Of a stretch of DNA of 64,000 nt, positions 52,496 through 61,043 are shown one piece after another. This DNA is from Ferrimonas pelagia (GTDB lineage Bacteria; Pseudomonadota; Gammaproteobacteria; Enterobacterales; Shewanellaceae). The notes below the pieces were generated by a model. It searched no databases. It was not told the origin of the DNA and worked only from the letters and a program-made list of their open reading frames with translations. Position 1 is the first letter of the stretch, and each line of letters opens with the position of its first letter. Both the position numbers and the translations under genes were made by a program. The stretch is from NCBI RefSeq assembly GCF_039543565.1, contig NZ_BAABJZ010000006.1, positions 1-64,000 on the forward strand, read 5' to 3'.

Positions 52496-52818
52496 TCGCT
52501 GTTGACCGCCTCTGTGGCGGGCGTGAGTCGCAGGACGCGTTGAACGTTGGGCATGCTTATGTCATAGGAGGCAGCAAGGCGCTCCAGCTCTCGCTTTTGC
52601 AGTAGCAGACGCGCGTTGTTGCTCGCATCGAGTGGCTGGCGCAAGTGCTGAAAGTCCTCGAGGCATACGCACAAGATGCGGCGTTGCTCCTGCTCTTCAA
52701 TGGACTGATAGATCACATTGGGGCAGGCCTCTGTGCGCCATGAGCCCTGCAGACAGGGCTCGGCGGCAAGCGGTGTGATCAGGAGGGCGCTGAGCGCGCA
52801 CACGAACCACGGTTTCAT
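52492..52818 (-). CDS. Small exported protein of unknown function
   Basis: A 108-aa protein with a signal peptide (cleavage near 'PLAAEP', residue 19) and four Cys (about 22, 32, 50, 52) that may form disulphides, with 'CVCLEDF' in the middle. The C-terminal half is helical. ATG 52818 is directly next to the gshB stop, so it is translated with gshB. No family is recognised. Confidence 0.6.
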   Translation of the reverse strand: MKPWFVCALSALLITPLAAEPCLQGSWRTEACPNVIYQSIEEQEQRRILCVCLEDFQHLRQPLDASNNARLLLQKRELERLAASYDISMPNVQRVLRLTPATEAVNSD

Positions 52819-53766
52819 CTACTTATTTACCCGCTGCTCAATCGCGTCCATCAGCATTGCGCTGATGTTGGTTTGATATGCCGCATCGATCTCGCGCACG
52901 CAGGTTGGGCTGGTCACGTTGATCTCGGTGAGGCGATCGCCGATCACATCCAAACCAACGAAGATCAATCCACGTTTTTTCAGTTCAGGCGCCACGGCGC
53001 GGGCGATGGCCCAATCGCTGTCGGACAAGGGGCGCGCTTCTCCTAAGCCACCCGCGGCCAGGTTGCCGCGGGTTTCGCCGCCTTGTGGGATCCGCGCCAG
53101 GCAGTAGGGCACGGGCTCGCCATCCACCACCAGAATGCGCTTGTCCCCTTGCTTGATCTCAGGGATAAACTTCTGAACCATCGCGTAAACTTGGCCATGT
53201 TGGGTCAGGGTTTCGATGATCACCCCGAGGTTGTCGCCGTCCGCTTTGATGCGGAAGATCGAGGCGCCGCCCATGCCATCCAGCGGTTTGATGATGATGT
53301 CACCATGCTCGGCGTGGAAGGCTTTGATCTGCTCGGCTCGGCGGGTCACTAGGGTGGTGGGGGTGTGCTCGGCAAACCAGGCCGTGAACAGCTTTTCGTT
53401 ACAATCCCGCAGACTTTGCGGCTTGTTAACGATCAGGGTGCCCTGCTCTTCTGCACGCTCCAGCATGTAGGTCGAGTAGACATACTCGGTATCAAACGGT
53501 GGGTCCTTGCGCATCAGCACCACATCCAGATCGGCCAAATGGGCGTCTACCGGTGGGGCCAAGGTGTACCACTGCTGTGGATCTTCGGCGACGGTCAGCG
53601 CCTGCATTCGGGCACGGGGCTCGCCTTGCTGCAGGTAGAGATCGGACATCTCCATGTAGAACAACTCGTAGCCCCGGCTCTGGGCTTCCAGTAGGAAGGC
53701 GAAGCTGGTGTCTTTTTTAATGTTAATGCTCGAGATGGGATCCATCACGATACCAAGCTTGATCAT
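52819..53766 (-). CDS. gshB: Glutathione synthetase
   Basis: Joins glycine to gamma-glutamylcysteine. The 315-aa ATP-grasp enzyme shows 'MDPISSINIKKDTSFAFL' at the start, 'VLMRKDPPFDTEY', 'IIKPLDGMGGASIFRI' (ATP loop) and 'NVTSPTCVREID'. Lies 10 bp after rsmE, as is common in gammaproteobacteria (rsmE-gshB). Confidence 0.96.
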   Translation of the reverse strand: MIKLGIVMDPISSINIKKDTSFAFLLEAQSRGYELFYMEMSDLYLQQGEPRARMQALTVAEDPQQWYTLAPPVDAHLADLDVVLMRKDPPFDTEYVYSTYMLERAEEQGTLIVNKPQSLRDCNEKLFTAWFAEHTPTTLVTRRAEQIKAFHAEHGDIIIKPLDGMGGASIFRIKADGDNLGVIIETLTQHGQVYAMVQKFIPEIKQGDKRILVVDGEPVPYCLARIPQGGETRGNLAAGGLGEARPLSDSDWAIARAVAPELKKRGLIFVGLDVIGDRLTEINVTSPTCVREIDAAYQTNISAMLMDAIEQRVNK

Positions 53767-53776
53767 CTAGGGCTCC

Positions 53777-54508
53777 TTATCCCAGATCGCCGAAGCGAAC
53801 CTGAAGTGCGGTTATGGCGGTCAACGCGGCAGTTTCAGTGCGCAGCACGCGAGGGCCTAACAGGATATCAGTAAATGCTTGCTCAGCGGCAGTGGCGATC
53901 TCTTCGCCAGAGAGGCCACCTTCAGGTCCGATCAGCAGGCGTAACGCGGTGACGGGCTGCGGCAAGGTGTTGATGCTGTATTGGGCGCGGGGGTGCAGGT
54001 TCAGCTTTAAGCCATCGAACGGCTCACGTAACCAGTCATCGAGTTTCATTACCGGGCGCACCTGCGGCACCACATTGCGGCCACATTGCTCACAGGCGGC
54101 GATGGCGATCTTCTGCCATTGGCGGATCTTTTTATCCAGCCGATCGCCGGTGAGCTTGACGCCACAGCGCTCCGACCAAAGTGGTGTGATGGAGGCAACA
54201 CCCAGCTCAACGGCTTTCTGAATGGTGAATTCCATTTTGTCGCCTCGGGAGATCACCTGACCCAGATGCAGATCCAGTGGCGATTCGCTGCTGTGTTGTT
54301 GCCGCTCATCGATGCGGACCGTGACTGTCCGTTTGCCCGCCTCGGTGATGGTGGCCAGGTACTGATCGTCTTCACCGTTGAACAGGATCAGTTGCTGCTC
54401 TGGCTGCATTCGTAGGACGCGGCCGACATGATTGGCACCGTCTTCATCCAGTGCTACGTGTTGTCCGGCTGTCAGGGCAACCGGTTGATAGATCCTAGGT
54501 ATACGCAT
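53777..54508 (-). CDS. rsmE: 16S rRNA m3U1498 methyltransferase
   Basis: SPOUT-class enzyme, 243 aa, methylating U1498 of 16S rRNA. It starts 'MRIPRIYQPVAL', has an N-terminal PUA-like domain, 'KGDKMEFTIQKAVELGV' type segment and the knot motif 'RLLIGPEGGLSGEE'. The frame is open to 54712, through the end of endA, but ATG 54508 gives family length. Same operon as endA upstream (10 bp apart) and gshB downstream. Confidence 0.95.
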   Translation of the reverse strand: MRIPRIYQPVALTAGQHVALDEDGANHVGRVLRMQPEQQLILFNGEDDQYLATITEAGKRTVTVRIDERQQHSSESPLDLHLGQVISRGDKMEFTIQKAVELGVASITPLWSERCGVKLTGDRLDKKIRQWQKIAIAACEQCGRNVVPQVRPVMKLDDWLREPFDGLKLNLHPRAQYSINTLPQPVTALRLLIGPEGGLSGEEIATAAEQAFTDILLGPRVLRTETAALTAITALQVRFGDLG

Positions 54509-54518
54509 GTGGGGCTCG

Positions 54519-55208
54519 TTATCCGTTGCACTGCTCACTGATATAAGGGTTGGGCCATCCCATCCGCTCACTGATGAGCGTGTGACGATGGCATTCGTCT
54601 TGTTGTGCCGGGTACATTGTATGCCAGGCGCGATAGAGTTTCTCCTGGCTGTCGGAGAGATCGATGCGGTATTGCTCAGCCATGTACAGGTAGGCGCGCG
54701 CGATCGGACCACGAGAGTCCATCGGGGGTTGGGCTCGGCGGCCTTTGAAGTCCACTACCATCTCACATTGGCCGTACTGGCTGGCGGCTTCACCCCAGAC
54801 GGTGAAGCGATAATTGGAGCGATCGCCATTGACCTCGCCGATGGCGGGGTGCAAGTTGTGCAGATCCGCCTCCATACGACGAAACGCATCGTCTTTCTGA
54901 CATTGGCGACGTCCGCCGGTTTGCCAGCAGCGTCGCTGATGACCAAATTGCCACGCGGGCATGACATGCTCCCACTCGATGCGGTTGGCTCGAACCGGTT
55001 GCTTGCGCACCTGATAGCCACAGGCGTCCAGATCTGGGATCAAACGCTTGCCCTCATTGGTAAATGGGCAGGCGCAATAGAGGGATCGTTGGGGCAGCGC
55101 TTGGGTATAGAGCTCAAGCAGGTGGCGTTTGGCTTGGGAAAAGGTTTGTGGAGCGGCAGACAGCGGCAGGCTGAGTGCGGCGAACAGAAATAATATTGGG
55201 GTACGCAT
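54519..55208 (-). CDS. endA: Extracellular/periplasmic endonuclease I
   Basis: A 229-aa nuclease with a signal peptide (cleavage near Ala 19). The catalytic 'EWEHVMPAWQFG' (His) and metal-binding 'LHNLHPAIGEVNGDRSNYRF' (Asn) fit the EndA/Vvn/Dns family, and eight or more Cys suggest disulphides that keep it inactive in the cytoplasm. It degrades external DNA for nutrition or competence control. Upstream of rsmE. Confidence 0.95.
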   Translation of the reverse strand: MRTPILFLFAALSLPLSAAPQTFSQAKRHLLELYTQALPQRSLYCACPFTNEGKRLIPDLDACGYQVRKQPVRANRIEWEHVMPAWQFGHQRRCWQTGGRRQCQKDDAFRRMEADLHNLHPAIGEVNGDRSNYRFTVWGEAASQYGQCEMVVDFKGRRAQPPMDSRGPIARAYLYMAEQYRIDLSDSQEKLYRAWHTMYPAQQDECHRHTLISERMGWPNPYISEQCNG

Positions 55209-55281
55209 AGAACAAACAACAAGTTAGAGATGGCGCAGGGTCAAGGCGACCGAGTTGCGAAGGAAGTCGAGCGGGTGTTGG

Positions 55282-55785
55282 CTAGTCGCAGGCCTGCAGT
55301 GGAGTATTGCAACGCCGGCACTGATATTGAGCTTGGCCTCGTTGCACCTTGTTGTGGCGCCGAACGGTCAATTGGTGAGCCTGACATTGGCAGCGGTAGG
55401 CGTAGGTTTGAGGCCGGACGCTGCTGACATCGAAGGCGTGGCAGGTGCGGCCTTGGCGATCAAACACCGACTGCATCAGGCTTTGCCATTCTCGGCCATG
55501 GGGGCGCACGCGGCCATGCAACTGCCAGACGAGCAGGTGGGCGATCTCATGGGGCACCACCTCGTCGATAAAGGCGTCGGGGTTTTGAGCCAAGAGCACG
55601 GGGTTGAAGCGGATCCGGTTCTGTTGCAAATGCGCCACGCCGGCACTTTGTCCGCGCAGCCGAAACTCGATCTGAGGCAGGGGAAAGGGTCGCTGTAGGC
55701 GCTGCTGCGCCTGTTGGTAGCACTGCTGAACGCGATCGAGAACGGCTTGTTGCAACTGCACAGGGGAACGCTGGCTCATACCCAC
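55282..55785 (-). CDS. sprT: SprT-like zinc metalloprotease
   Basis: A 167-aa protein with the active-site 'HEIAHLLVWQLHGRVRPHGREW' (HExxH plus distant His) and a C-terminal zinc ribbon 'YRCQCQAHQ...YQCRRCNTPL' (Cys at about 137, 139, 155, 158). SprT relatives resemble the protease domain of Spartan, which digests DNA-protein crosslinks; the bacterial function is not settled. First of the sprT-endA-rsmE-gshB group, with its own promoter. Confidence 0.92.
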   Translation of the reverse strand: MGMSQRSPVQLQQAVLDRVQQCYQQAQQRLQRPFPLPQIEFRLRGQSAGVAHLQQNRIRFNPVLLAQNPDAFIDEVVPHEIAHLLVWQLHGRVRPHGREWQSLMQSVFDRQGRTCHAFDVSSVRPQTYAYRCQCQAHQLTVRRHNKVQRGQAQYQCRRCNTPLQACD

Positions 55786-55805
55786 TCCAAAACAAAAACG
55801 GCGTC

Positions 55806-55833
55806 AGTATACTCGGCTGCGGCGGGCTGTCTA
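55806..55833 (-). promoter_or_regulatory. sprT promoter
   Basis: On the minus strand TAGACA (55833-55828) and TATACT (55811-55806) are 16 bp apart; five of six bases match in each box. The leader to ATG 55785 is about 14 nt, with GGAG as ribosome site. Confidence 0.5.
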
Positions 55834-55844
55834 TCGCCCGCCGC
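55819..55844 (-). terminator. GC-rich hairpin after the C15-like gene
   Basis: GCGGCGGGC (55819-55827) pairs perfectly with GCCCGCCGC (55836-55844) around an 8-nt loop. No T-tract follows. It overlaps the sprT promoter, so transcription from the upstream gene may end here or pass into sprT. Confidence 0.45.
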
Positions 55845-55879
55845 AACCGGAAGGGTCGAGGCCGTTGTGCTCGGGCCCG

Positions 55880-57025
55880 CTATAGGGCGAGGGCGGCGTG
55901 TTCGATCATGGCGTGCAGTTGTTCGACGATGGCGCGATTGTGCGCCGGCTCGAAGCCGTTCACCTTGGGGGTGTGGATATGACCGATCGGCACCGGGCTG
56001 CCAAGCAACTGTTTCAGCAACAGGCTGCGGTAGCTGATCTCATTGGACAGATAACCGCCGCCGGAGCCCTCGACCGAGACCGTGCCGTCGAGCTGATGAA
56101 GGGCCTGCGCCTCCCGTTTGCCGTTAAGGGTGCGGATGGTGCGATTATCGCGGATGGCATAGGGGCCGGTGGCCTGCTGCATCTGGGCCGCGGGCAGGCT
56201 GAACTCGACAAACTCCGGGCCGTGTAACTCGGCACCATTGAGGCTGGGCGGAAGGGGGGTACTTTTGCTGGCGCCGGTGTGCACATTGCGGTTATCGGGG
56301 GCGCTGGCGCTGCGGTTGCGTCCTGGGAATCGCTCCAGATCAAACTGGTCGCGGCCCATGGAGACGGTCAGGATCAGATCGACGCTGTTATCGCGCAGAT
56401 AGGGGGTGAGTAGCGATTCGATCAGGCCGTCATCAAAGTCCTGGAATCGCACTGGGATCAGCACCGATTCGATCTGGGCCCATTGGCCGTTGACTTGCCA
56501 GCGCTTGCCGTCGAGTGCGAGCGCAGCAAGCCCCGAGGGATTGGATTGGTCGAGCTGCTGATCGAGCTGAAACGGGTCGAAGCCCGTCAGCAGGATACGG
56601 ATCTCCGTCGACTCATCGAATTGGATATCGCTCATGCCTCTGGACGCATTCTCGACGGTGCTGAGTAGGATCTGGCGTTGCCACGGGGCGATACTGAAAC
56701 CGGCCGGGGCGGTTTTCAGCTCGCGCCGTAGCGCCAGTCGGTGCCAATAGAGTGGCCGATCGTCCCAAACGCCGCTTTGAACGTCTTCGACGGCAGTCCG
56801 CCAAAGGGCGTTGGCGTCTTCAGCCACTTTGCGGGTCACCGTCAGTTCGCCGGGATCGGCGCGATAGCGTTTAAGTAAGTGGTCCAGTTGCGGCTGATAA
56901 CGATTGAGCAGCTCGGGTTGATGCTGCGCCAGAGCGTTGAGGCGTTGCTCTTCGATATCCAATGGCAGTGCCATTGCCTGGCCGCCAAGTAGGCTGATCG
57001 CCAATCCCCATCCTTTGATCGTCAC
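55880..57025 (-). CDS. Pyroglutamyl-peptidase (C15)-like protein with Cys-to-Ser change
   Basis: A 381-aa protein with a signal-like N-terminus (about 1-19, 'GQAMALP'), an extra N-terminal region of about 140 residues, then a C15 fold: 'ILLTGFDPF' (about 143), 'NPSG', 'LIPVRF', 'DLERFPGRNRSA' with Glu231, 'GGGYLSNEISYRSLL' with Ser327, and 'GHIHTPKV' with His351. In true enzymes the triad is Glu, Cys, His with Cys and His 24 residues apart; here Ser and His are also 24 apart, so Ser327 sits where the nucleophile Cys should be. It may be a serine variant, or inactive with a binding role. Export would also be unusual for this family. Confidence 0.75.
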   Translation of the reverse strand: MTIKGWGLAISLLGGQAMALPLDIEEQRLNALAQHQPELLNRYQPQLDHLLKRYRADPGELTVTRKVAEDANALWRTAVEDVQSGVWDDRPLYWHRLALRRELKTAPAGFSIAPWQRQILLSTVENASRGMSDIQFDESTEIRILLTGFDPFQLDQQLDQSNPSGLAALALDGKRWQVNGQWAQIESVLIPVRFQDFDDGLIESLLTPYLRDNSVDLILTVSMGRDQFDLERFPGRNRSASAPDNRNVHTGASKSTPLPPSLNGAELHGPEFVEFSLPAAQMQQATGPYAIRDNRTIRTLNGKREAQALHQLDGTVSVEGSGGGYLSNEISYRSLLLKQLLGSPVPIGHIHTPKVNGFEPAHNRAIVEQLHAMIEHAALAL

Positions 57026-57219
57026 GTCGGGCTCCTGCTAAAGGGTGTATGGTGACAAGTTAACCGGATCTGTGAGCAGCAGCAAAGATCCTGTTGATGC
57101 GGTTATAACATGCACCTATTCAAACAGTGATAACTTCAATTTCGGTCTGCCGGATCCCCTTGCTAACCTATGTCTATCTTATGTGCTGTATTCCGCTTAG
57201 TTCTGTTTAAGTAGTCGTT

Positions 57220-58416
57220 ATGATTGAAGTTGGCTCGAGAGCCTATGTTTGTGCGCGCAAGGCGTTGGCTTTGGGCGCCTTGATGGTGTTTGGCAATTTG
57301 TACCTGCTGCAGCCGCTGCTGCCCCAATTGGCTCAGCGCTATGACTTGGCGCCGAGTGAGGCCAACTGGGCCCATGCCGCCTGCTTTTTGGGGTTGGCGG
57401 TGGCGTTGCTGCCCTGGGCCTTGCTGTCGGAGCGGATAGGGCGGCGTAAGGTGATGCTGATCAGCTTGACGCTGATCCCGCTGATCGGCGCGGCGGGCAC
57501 GCTGGCGCAAGCGTTTTGGCAGATCGCCGCCGCGCGGGCGGTGATGGGGGCCACCTTGGCCGGATTTGCTTCGGTGACGGTGGCCTATATGGCGGAGGAG
57601 TTTTCCCCCAAGGCATTGGCATTGGCGGTGGGCGGCTTTGTTGCGGCCAACTCCATCGGCGGGATCTTAAGCCGTTTGGCGGGGGGCGGTCTGGGTGATC
57701 TGCTCGGTTGGCGTGGCACCTTGTTGGTCGTCGCTGGGATCAGCTCGGTGGCATTGATCGGCGTCTGGCGCTGGCTGCCGCAAGACACACTGTTTCGACC
57801 CAGTCACAACCTGAAAGCCTCTCTGCGGGATATCTTTCGTCATCTGCGTGAGCCGCGGCTGGTGCTGGCGATGTGGATCGGTGGCTTGAATTTTGCCTTG
57901 TTCGTCAACCAATTCTCCGCCATGGGCTTCCGTTTGGTCGCGCCGCCGCACAGCCTGCCGGTGGCGGTAACCTCGCTGATCTTTATCTGTTACATCACCG
58001 GCACCTTTACCTCATCCCTGTCCGGTCGCTGGAGCCTAAAGTACGGCCCGCTGTCGGGAATGCTATTGGGCACCTTGATCGCCTTTGCCGGGATCCTAGT
58101 GGCGCGGATAGACACCCTGTGGACCATGGTACTCGGGATGTTGATCCTCAGTGCCGGTGCTTTTCTGGTGCATGCTCTGGCCTATGGCTGGGTCGGACGC
58201 GAGGCACGTTATGCCAAGGCTGGCGCCACGGCGTTGTACTTAGTGCATTACTATCTGGGCGGCAGTTTTGGCGGCTTCTGGCTGTTGTGGTGCTGGCAGA
58301 ACTGGGGCTGGGATGGCGTCGTGGGGGGCTCTGCGGTGGTGTATCTGACCATGGTTACACTGGTGATGGGGTTGGTGCGACGTAACCGCAGTCATCTGGC
58401 CGAGGCCGCGGCGTGA
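57220..58416 (+). CDS. MFS transporter (YnfM-like)
   Basis: A 398-aa inner-membrane protein with twelve predicted helices. 'LPWALLSERIGRRKVMLISL' (about 66-85) is the loop 2-3 MFS signature; 'GGILSRLAGGGLGDLLGWR' follows in helix 5. The length and helix-1 text 'FGNLYLLQPLLPQLAQRYDLAPSEANW' fit the YnfM/arabinose-exporter-like group. Substrate is unknown. ATG 57220; no neighbouring gene suggests a role. Confidence 0.85.
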   Translation: MIEVGSRAYVCARKALALGALMVFGNLYLLQPLLPQLAQRYDLAPSEANWAHAACFLGLAVALLPWALLSERIGRRKVMLISLTLIPLIGAAGTLAQAFWQIAAARAVMGATLAGFASVTVAYMAEEFSPKALALAVGGFVAANSIGGILSRLAGGGLGDLLGWRGTLLVVAGISSVALIGVWRWLPQDTLFRPSHNLKASLRDIFRHLREPRLVLAMWIGGLNFALFVNQFSAMGFRLVAPPHSLPVAVTSLIFICYITGTFTSSLSGRWSLKYGPLSGMLLGTLIAFAGILVARIDTLWTMVLGMLILSAGAFLVHALAYGWVGREARYAKAGATALYLVHYYLGGSFGGFWLLWCWQNWGWDGVVGGSAVVYLTMVTLVMGLVRRNRSHLAEAAA

Positions 58417-58443
58417 ACCCGAACGGTTGACGGAGCTTGGGAC

Positions 58444-58482
58444 AAAAAAAGCCCGCGTCTCATCGAGACGCGGGCTTTTTTG
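58444..58482. terminator. Bidirectional terminator between the MFS gene and metK
   Basis: AAAAAAAGCCCGCGTCTC (58444-58461) pairs with GAGACGCGGGCTTTTTT (58465-58481). Confidence 0.93.
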
Positions 58483-58498
58483 TTACGGCGTTCGGGGC

Positions 58499-59653
58499 TT
58501 ACAGGCCCGCGTCGGCGCGCAGTGCTTCGGCTTTGTCGGTTTGCTCCCATGGGAACTCAACGCGGCCGAAGTGACCGTAGGAAGCGGTCGGCTGGTAGAT
58601 CGGGCGCTCCAGGTGCAGCATCTGGATCAGGCCGTAAGGGCGCAGATCGAAGTGCTTGCGGACCAGAGCGATCAGCTTGTCTTCAGACAGCTTGCCGGTG
58701 CCGAAGGTCTCGATGCTGATGGAGGTTGGCTCCGCTACGCCGATGGCGTAGGAAACCTGGATCTCACAGCGATCGGCCAGGCCAGCAGCGACGATGTTTT
58801 TCGCCACGTAACGGGTGGCGTAGGCAGCAGAGCGATCCACTTTTGATGGATCTTTACCGGAGAACGCGCCACCACCGTGACGGGCCATGCCGCCGTAGGT
58901 GTCAACGATGATCTTACGACCGGTCAGGCCACAGTCACCCATCGGACCGCCGATCACGAAGCGACCGGTTGGGTTGATGTGGAACTTGGTGTCTTTGGTG
59001 ATCCACTCTTGTGGCAGCACGGGCTTGATGATGGTGTCCATCACGCCGTCACGCAGATCCGCAGTGGATACGGTGTCACAGTGTTGGGTGGACAGCACAA
59101 CCGCGTCGATGCCGGCAACGGTACCGTCGGCGTTGTAGGCGAAGGTCACCTGGGACTTGGCGTCCGGGCGCAACCAAGGCAGGGTGCCGTTTTTACGCAC
59201 TTCGGCCTGACGCTTCACCAGACGGTGAGAGTAGGTGATCGGCGCTGGCATCAGCACGTCGGTTTCATTGCTGGCGTAACCGAACATCAAACCTTGGTCA
59301 CCGGCACCCTGCTCACGCGGATCGGCTTTATCAACACCTTGGTTGATGTCAGGCGATTGCTTACCAATGGCGGACAGCACCGCACAGGAGTTGGCGTCAA
59401 AGCCCATGTCGGAATGGGTGTAGCCGATGTCGCGAACGGTCTGACGGGTGATCTCTTCGATATCAACCCAGGCCGAGGTGGTTACTTCACCACCCACCAT
59501 AACCATGCCGGTCTTCACATAAGTTTCGCAGGCGACGCGCGCCTTAGGATCTTGAGCCAGGATCGCATCCAAAACCGCATCAGAGATCTGATCGGCAATT
59601 TTATCTGGATGACCTTCGGACACCGACTCAGAGGTGAACAGGTGACGTGCCAT
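58499..59653 (-). CDS. metK: S-adenosylmethionine synthetase
   Basis: Makes S-adenosylmethionine from ATP and methionine. The 384-aa length equals the E. coli enzyme. Motifs: 'SEGHPDKIADQISDAVLD' near the start, 'GAGDQGLMFGYA' and 'GGGAFSGKDPSKVDRSAAY'. S-adenosylmethionine feeds the polyamine pathway through decarboxylation, and the divergent speE/speA genes use that product. Ends at a terminator shared with the MFS gene. Confidence 0.98.
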   Translation of the reverse strand: MARHLFTSESVSEGHPDKIADQISDAVLDAILAQDPKARVACETYVKTGMVMVGGEVTTSAWVDIEEITRQTVRDIGYTHSDMGFDANSCAVLSAIGKQSPDINQGVDKADPREQGAGDQGLMFGYASNETDVLMPAPITYSHRLVKRQAEVRKNGTLPWLRPDAKSQVTFAYNADGTVAGIDAVVLSTQHCDTVSTADLRDGVMDTIIKPVLPQEWITKDTKFHINPTGRFVIGGPMGDCGLTGRKIIVDTYGGMARHGGGAFSGKDPSKVDRSAAYATRYVAKNIVAAGLADRCEIQVSYAIGVAEPTSISIETFGTGKLSEDKLIALVRKHFDLRPYGLIQMLHLERPIYQPTASYGHFGRVEFPWEQTDKAEALRADAGL

Positions 59654-59687
59654 AGGAAATTCTCTCGTCTATCTATACTGAAAGGCG

Positions 59688-59703
59688 TGTAGAAGCATCT
59701 ACA
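59688..59703 (-). promoter_or_regulatory. Candidate MetJ operator of metK
   Basis: TGTAGA-N4-TCTACA is a perfect inverted repeat 35 bp upstream of the metK ATG. In minus orientation it reads as two adjacent 8-mers that each match five of eight bases of the met box AGACGTCT. MetJ control of metK is usual in gammaproteobacteria. Confidence 0.4.
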
Positions 59704-59925
59704 TCTGGACGGCTATTTTATGGATTTTTGACGCTTTTGCCAGTGCTGTCGATCAAAACGTTACACCTTCGCCTGTAAAATGCAGGTTCGGTACAGTGTA
59801 GACCGAAACCACAGCGCTGGATTTTGCTAGGCAAAGTGGGTATAAATGCGCGGCTTAGCCTAAGGGCTAGCGGATTTTTAGCCTGATTTTGGTCGGATTG
59901 AGGTGGTATGGTTCTCGAGGCGTAA

Positions 59926-59950
59926 GCCGTGTAAGCAGCGCTTGCACGGC
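59926..59950 (+). promoter_or_regulatory. Leader hairpin upstream of speE
   Basis: GCCGTGTAAGC (59926-59936) pairs with GCTTGCACGGC (59940-59950), allowing one T-G pair, around an AGC loop. No T-tract follows. Confidence 0.45.
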
Positions 59951-60155
59951 ATCCAGTGGTTATCCCTGACGCGGTGGCACAGTGCCTCAGTCGGTCCCTG
60001 TCGGTTCCTCCCCCTGCTCGATGATTGCGATCATCGCTTCCCCTCAATTCGGCACTTTTTTTGTTCGGTTCCATCATTGTGAACCATGCTGTGAGACAGC
60101 CACTGTTTTGCGGCCCCATTTCTGTGTTTGAACACAGCTTGCGGAGAAAAAAGCC

Positions 60156-61016
60156 ATGAGTGATACCCGTTACCTGGAAACCCTGTACCCGTCTTACGGC
60201 CAGCAGTTTGAGATGGAAGAGGTGCTGTTTCGCGCCCCGACCGAGCACCAGGAACTGATCATTTTCAAAAACAAACGATTTGGTCGGGTGATGGCGTTGG
60301 ATGGGGTGATCCAAACCACTGAGGCGGATGAGTTCGTTTATCACGAGATGCTGACCCACGTACCGATGTTTGCCCACGGCAATGCCAAACGCGTGTTGAT
60401 CATTGGCGGTGGTGACGGGGGGATCTTGCGTGAGGTGCTGCGCCACCCTGGCGTGGAGCACGTGACGCAGGTTGAGATCGATCAGCAAGTGATCGAGATG
60501 TGCAAGCAGTACCTGCCGAACCACAGTGCCGGTGCGTTTGACGATCCTCGTGCGACTATCGTGATCAGCGACGGCAAAGAGTACGTGATGAACAGCAGCG
60601 ACAAGTTCGATGTGATCATCTCCGATTGCACCGATCCGATCGGCCCGGGCGAAGCCCTGTTCGAGTCCGACTTTTACAAGGGCTGCAAAAACTGCCTGAC
60701 CGAAGGTGGCGTATTTGTGGCGCAAAACGGTGTGCCCTTCATGCAGCCGGATGAAGCGGAAACCACCAAGGCGCGCCTGCAGCCGTTCTTCGCCGATCGC
60801 AGCTTCTATTGTGCCGGTGTCCCGACCTACATCGGTGGCGTGATGTCACTGGCGTGGGCCACCGACAATGCCGCACTGCGTCAGCATTCCACCGATGTGA
60901 TCGCCGAGCGCTTTGCGGCAGCGGGCTTTAAGACCCGTTACTACAACCCGGCTGTGCACACCGGCGCGTTCGCCATGCCACAGTATCTGGTGGACCGTTT
61001 GGCCCTGATTGATTGA
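60156..61016 (+). CDS. speE: Spermidine synthase
   Basis: Transfers aminopropyl from decarboxylated S-adenosylmethionine to putrescine. The 286-aa protein has 'GQQFEMEEVLFRAPTEHQEL', the nucleotide-binding 'LIIGGGDGGILREVLRHP' and the catalytic Asp in 'ISDCTDPIGPGEALF'. ATG 60156 follows GGAGAAA. speA follows after 27 bp. The decarboxylase speD is not in this window. Confidence 0.97.
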   Translation: MSDTRYLETLYPSYGQQFEMEEVLFRAPTEHQELIIFKNKRFGRVMALDGVIQTTEADEFVYHEMLTHVPMFAHGNAKRVLIIGGGDGGILREVLRHPGVEHVTQVEIDQQVIEMCKQYLPNHSAGAFDDPRATIVISDGKEYVMNSSDKFDVIISDCTDPIGPGEALFESDFYKGCKNCLTEGGVFVAQNGVPFMQPDEAETTKARLQPFFADRSFYCAGVPTYIGGVMSLAWATDNAALRQHSTDVIAERFAAAGFKTRYYNPAVHTGAFAMPQYLVDRLALID

Positions 61017-61043
61017 TTTAGTGACTGATTGGAGACGCCGGCA

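Larger units (their letters stand above)
59654..60155. promoter_or_regulatory. 502-bp divergent regulatory region, metK / speE
   Basis: No ORF is supported. It holds a MetJ-like inverted repeat close to metK, a TATAAAT box at 59841-59847 on the plus strand, and a hairpin at 59926-59950. If transcription of speE starts near 59850, its leader is about 300 nt, long enough for RNA-based control. Confidence 0.5.
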
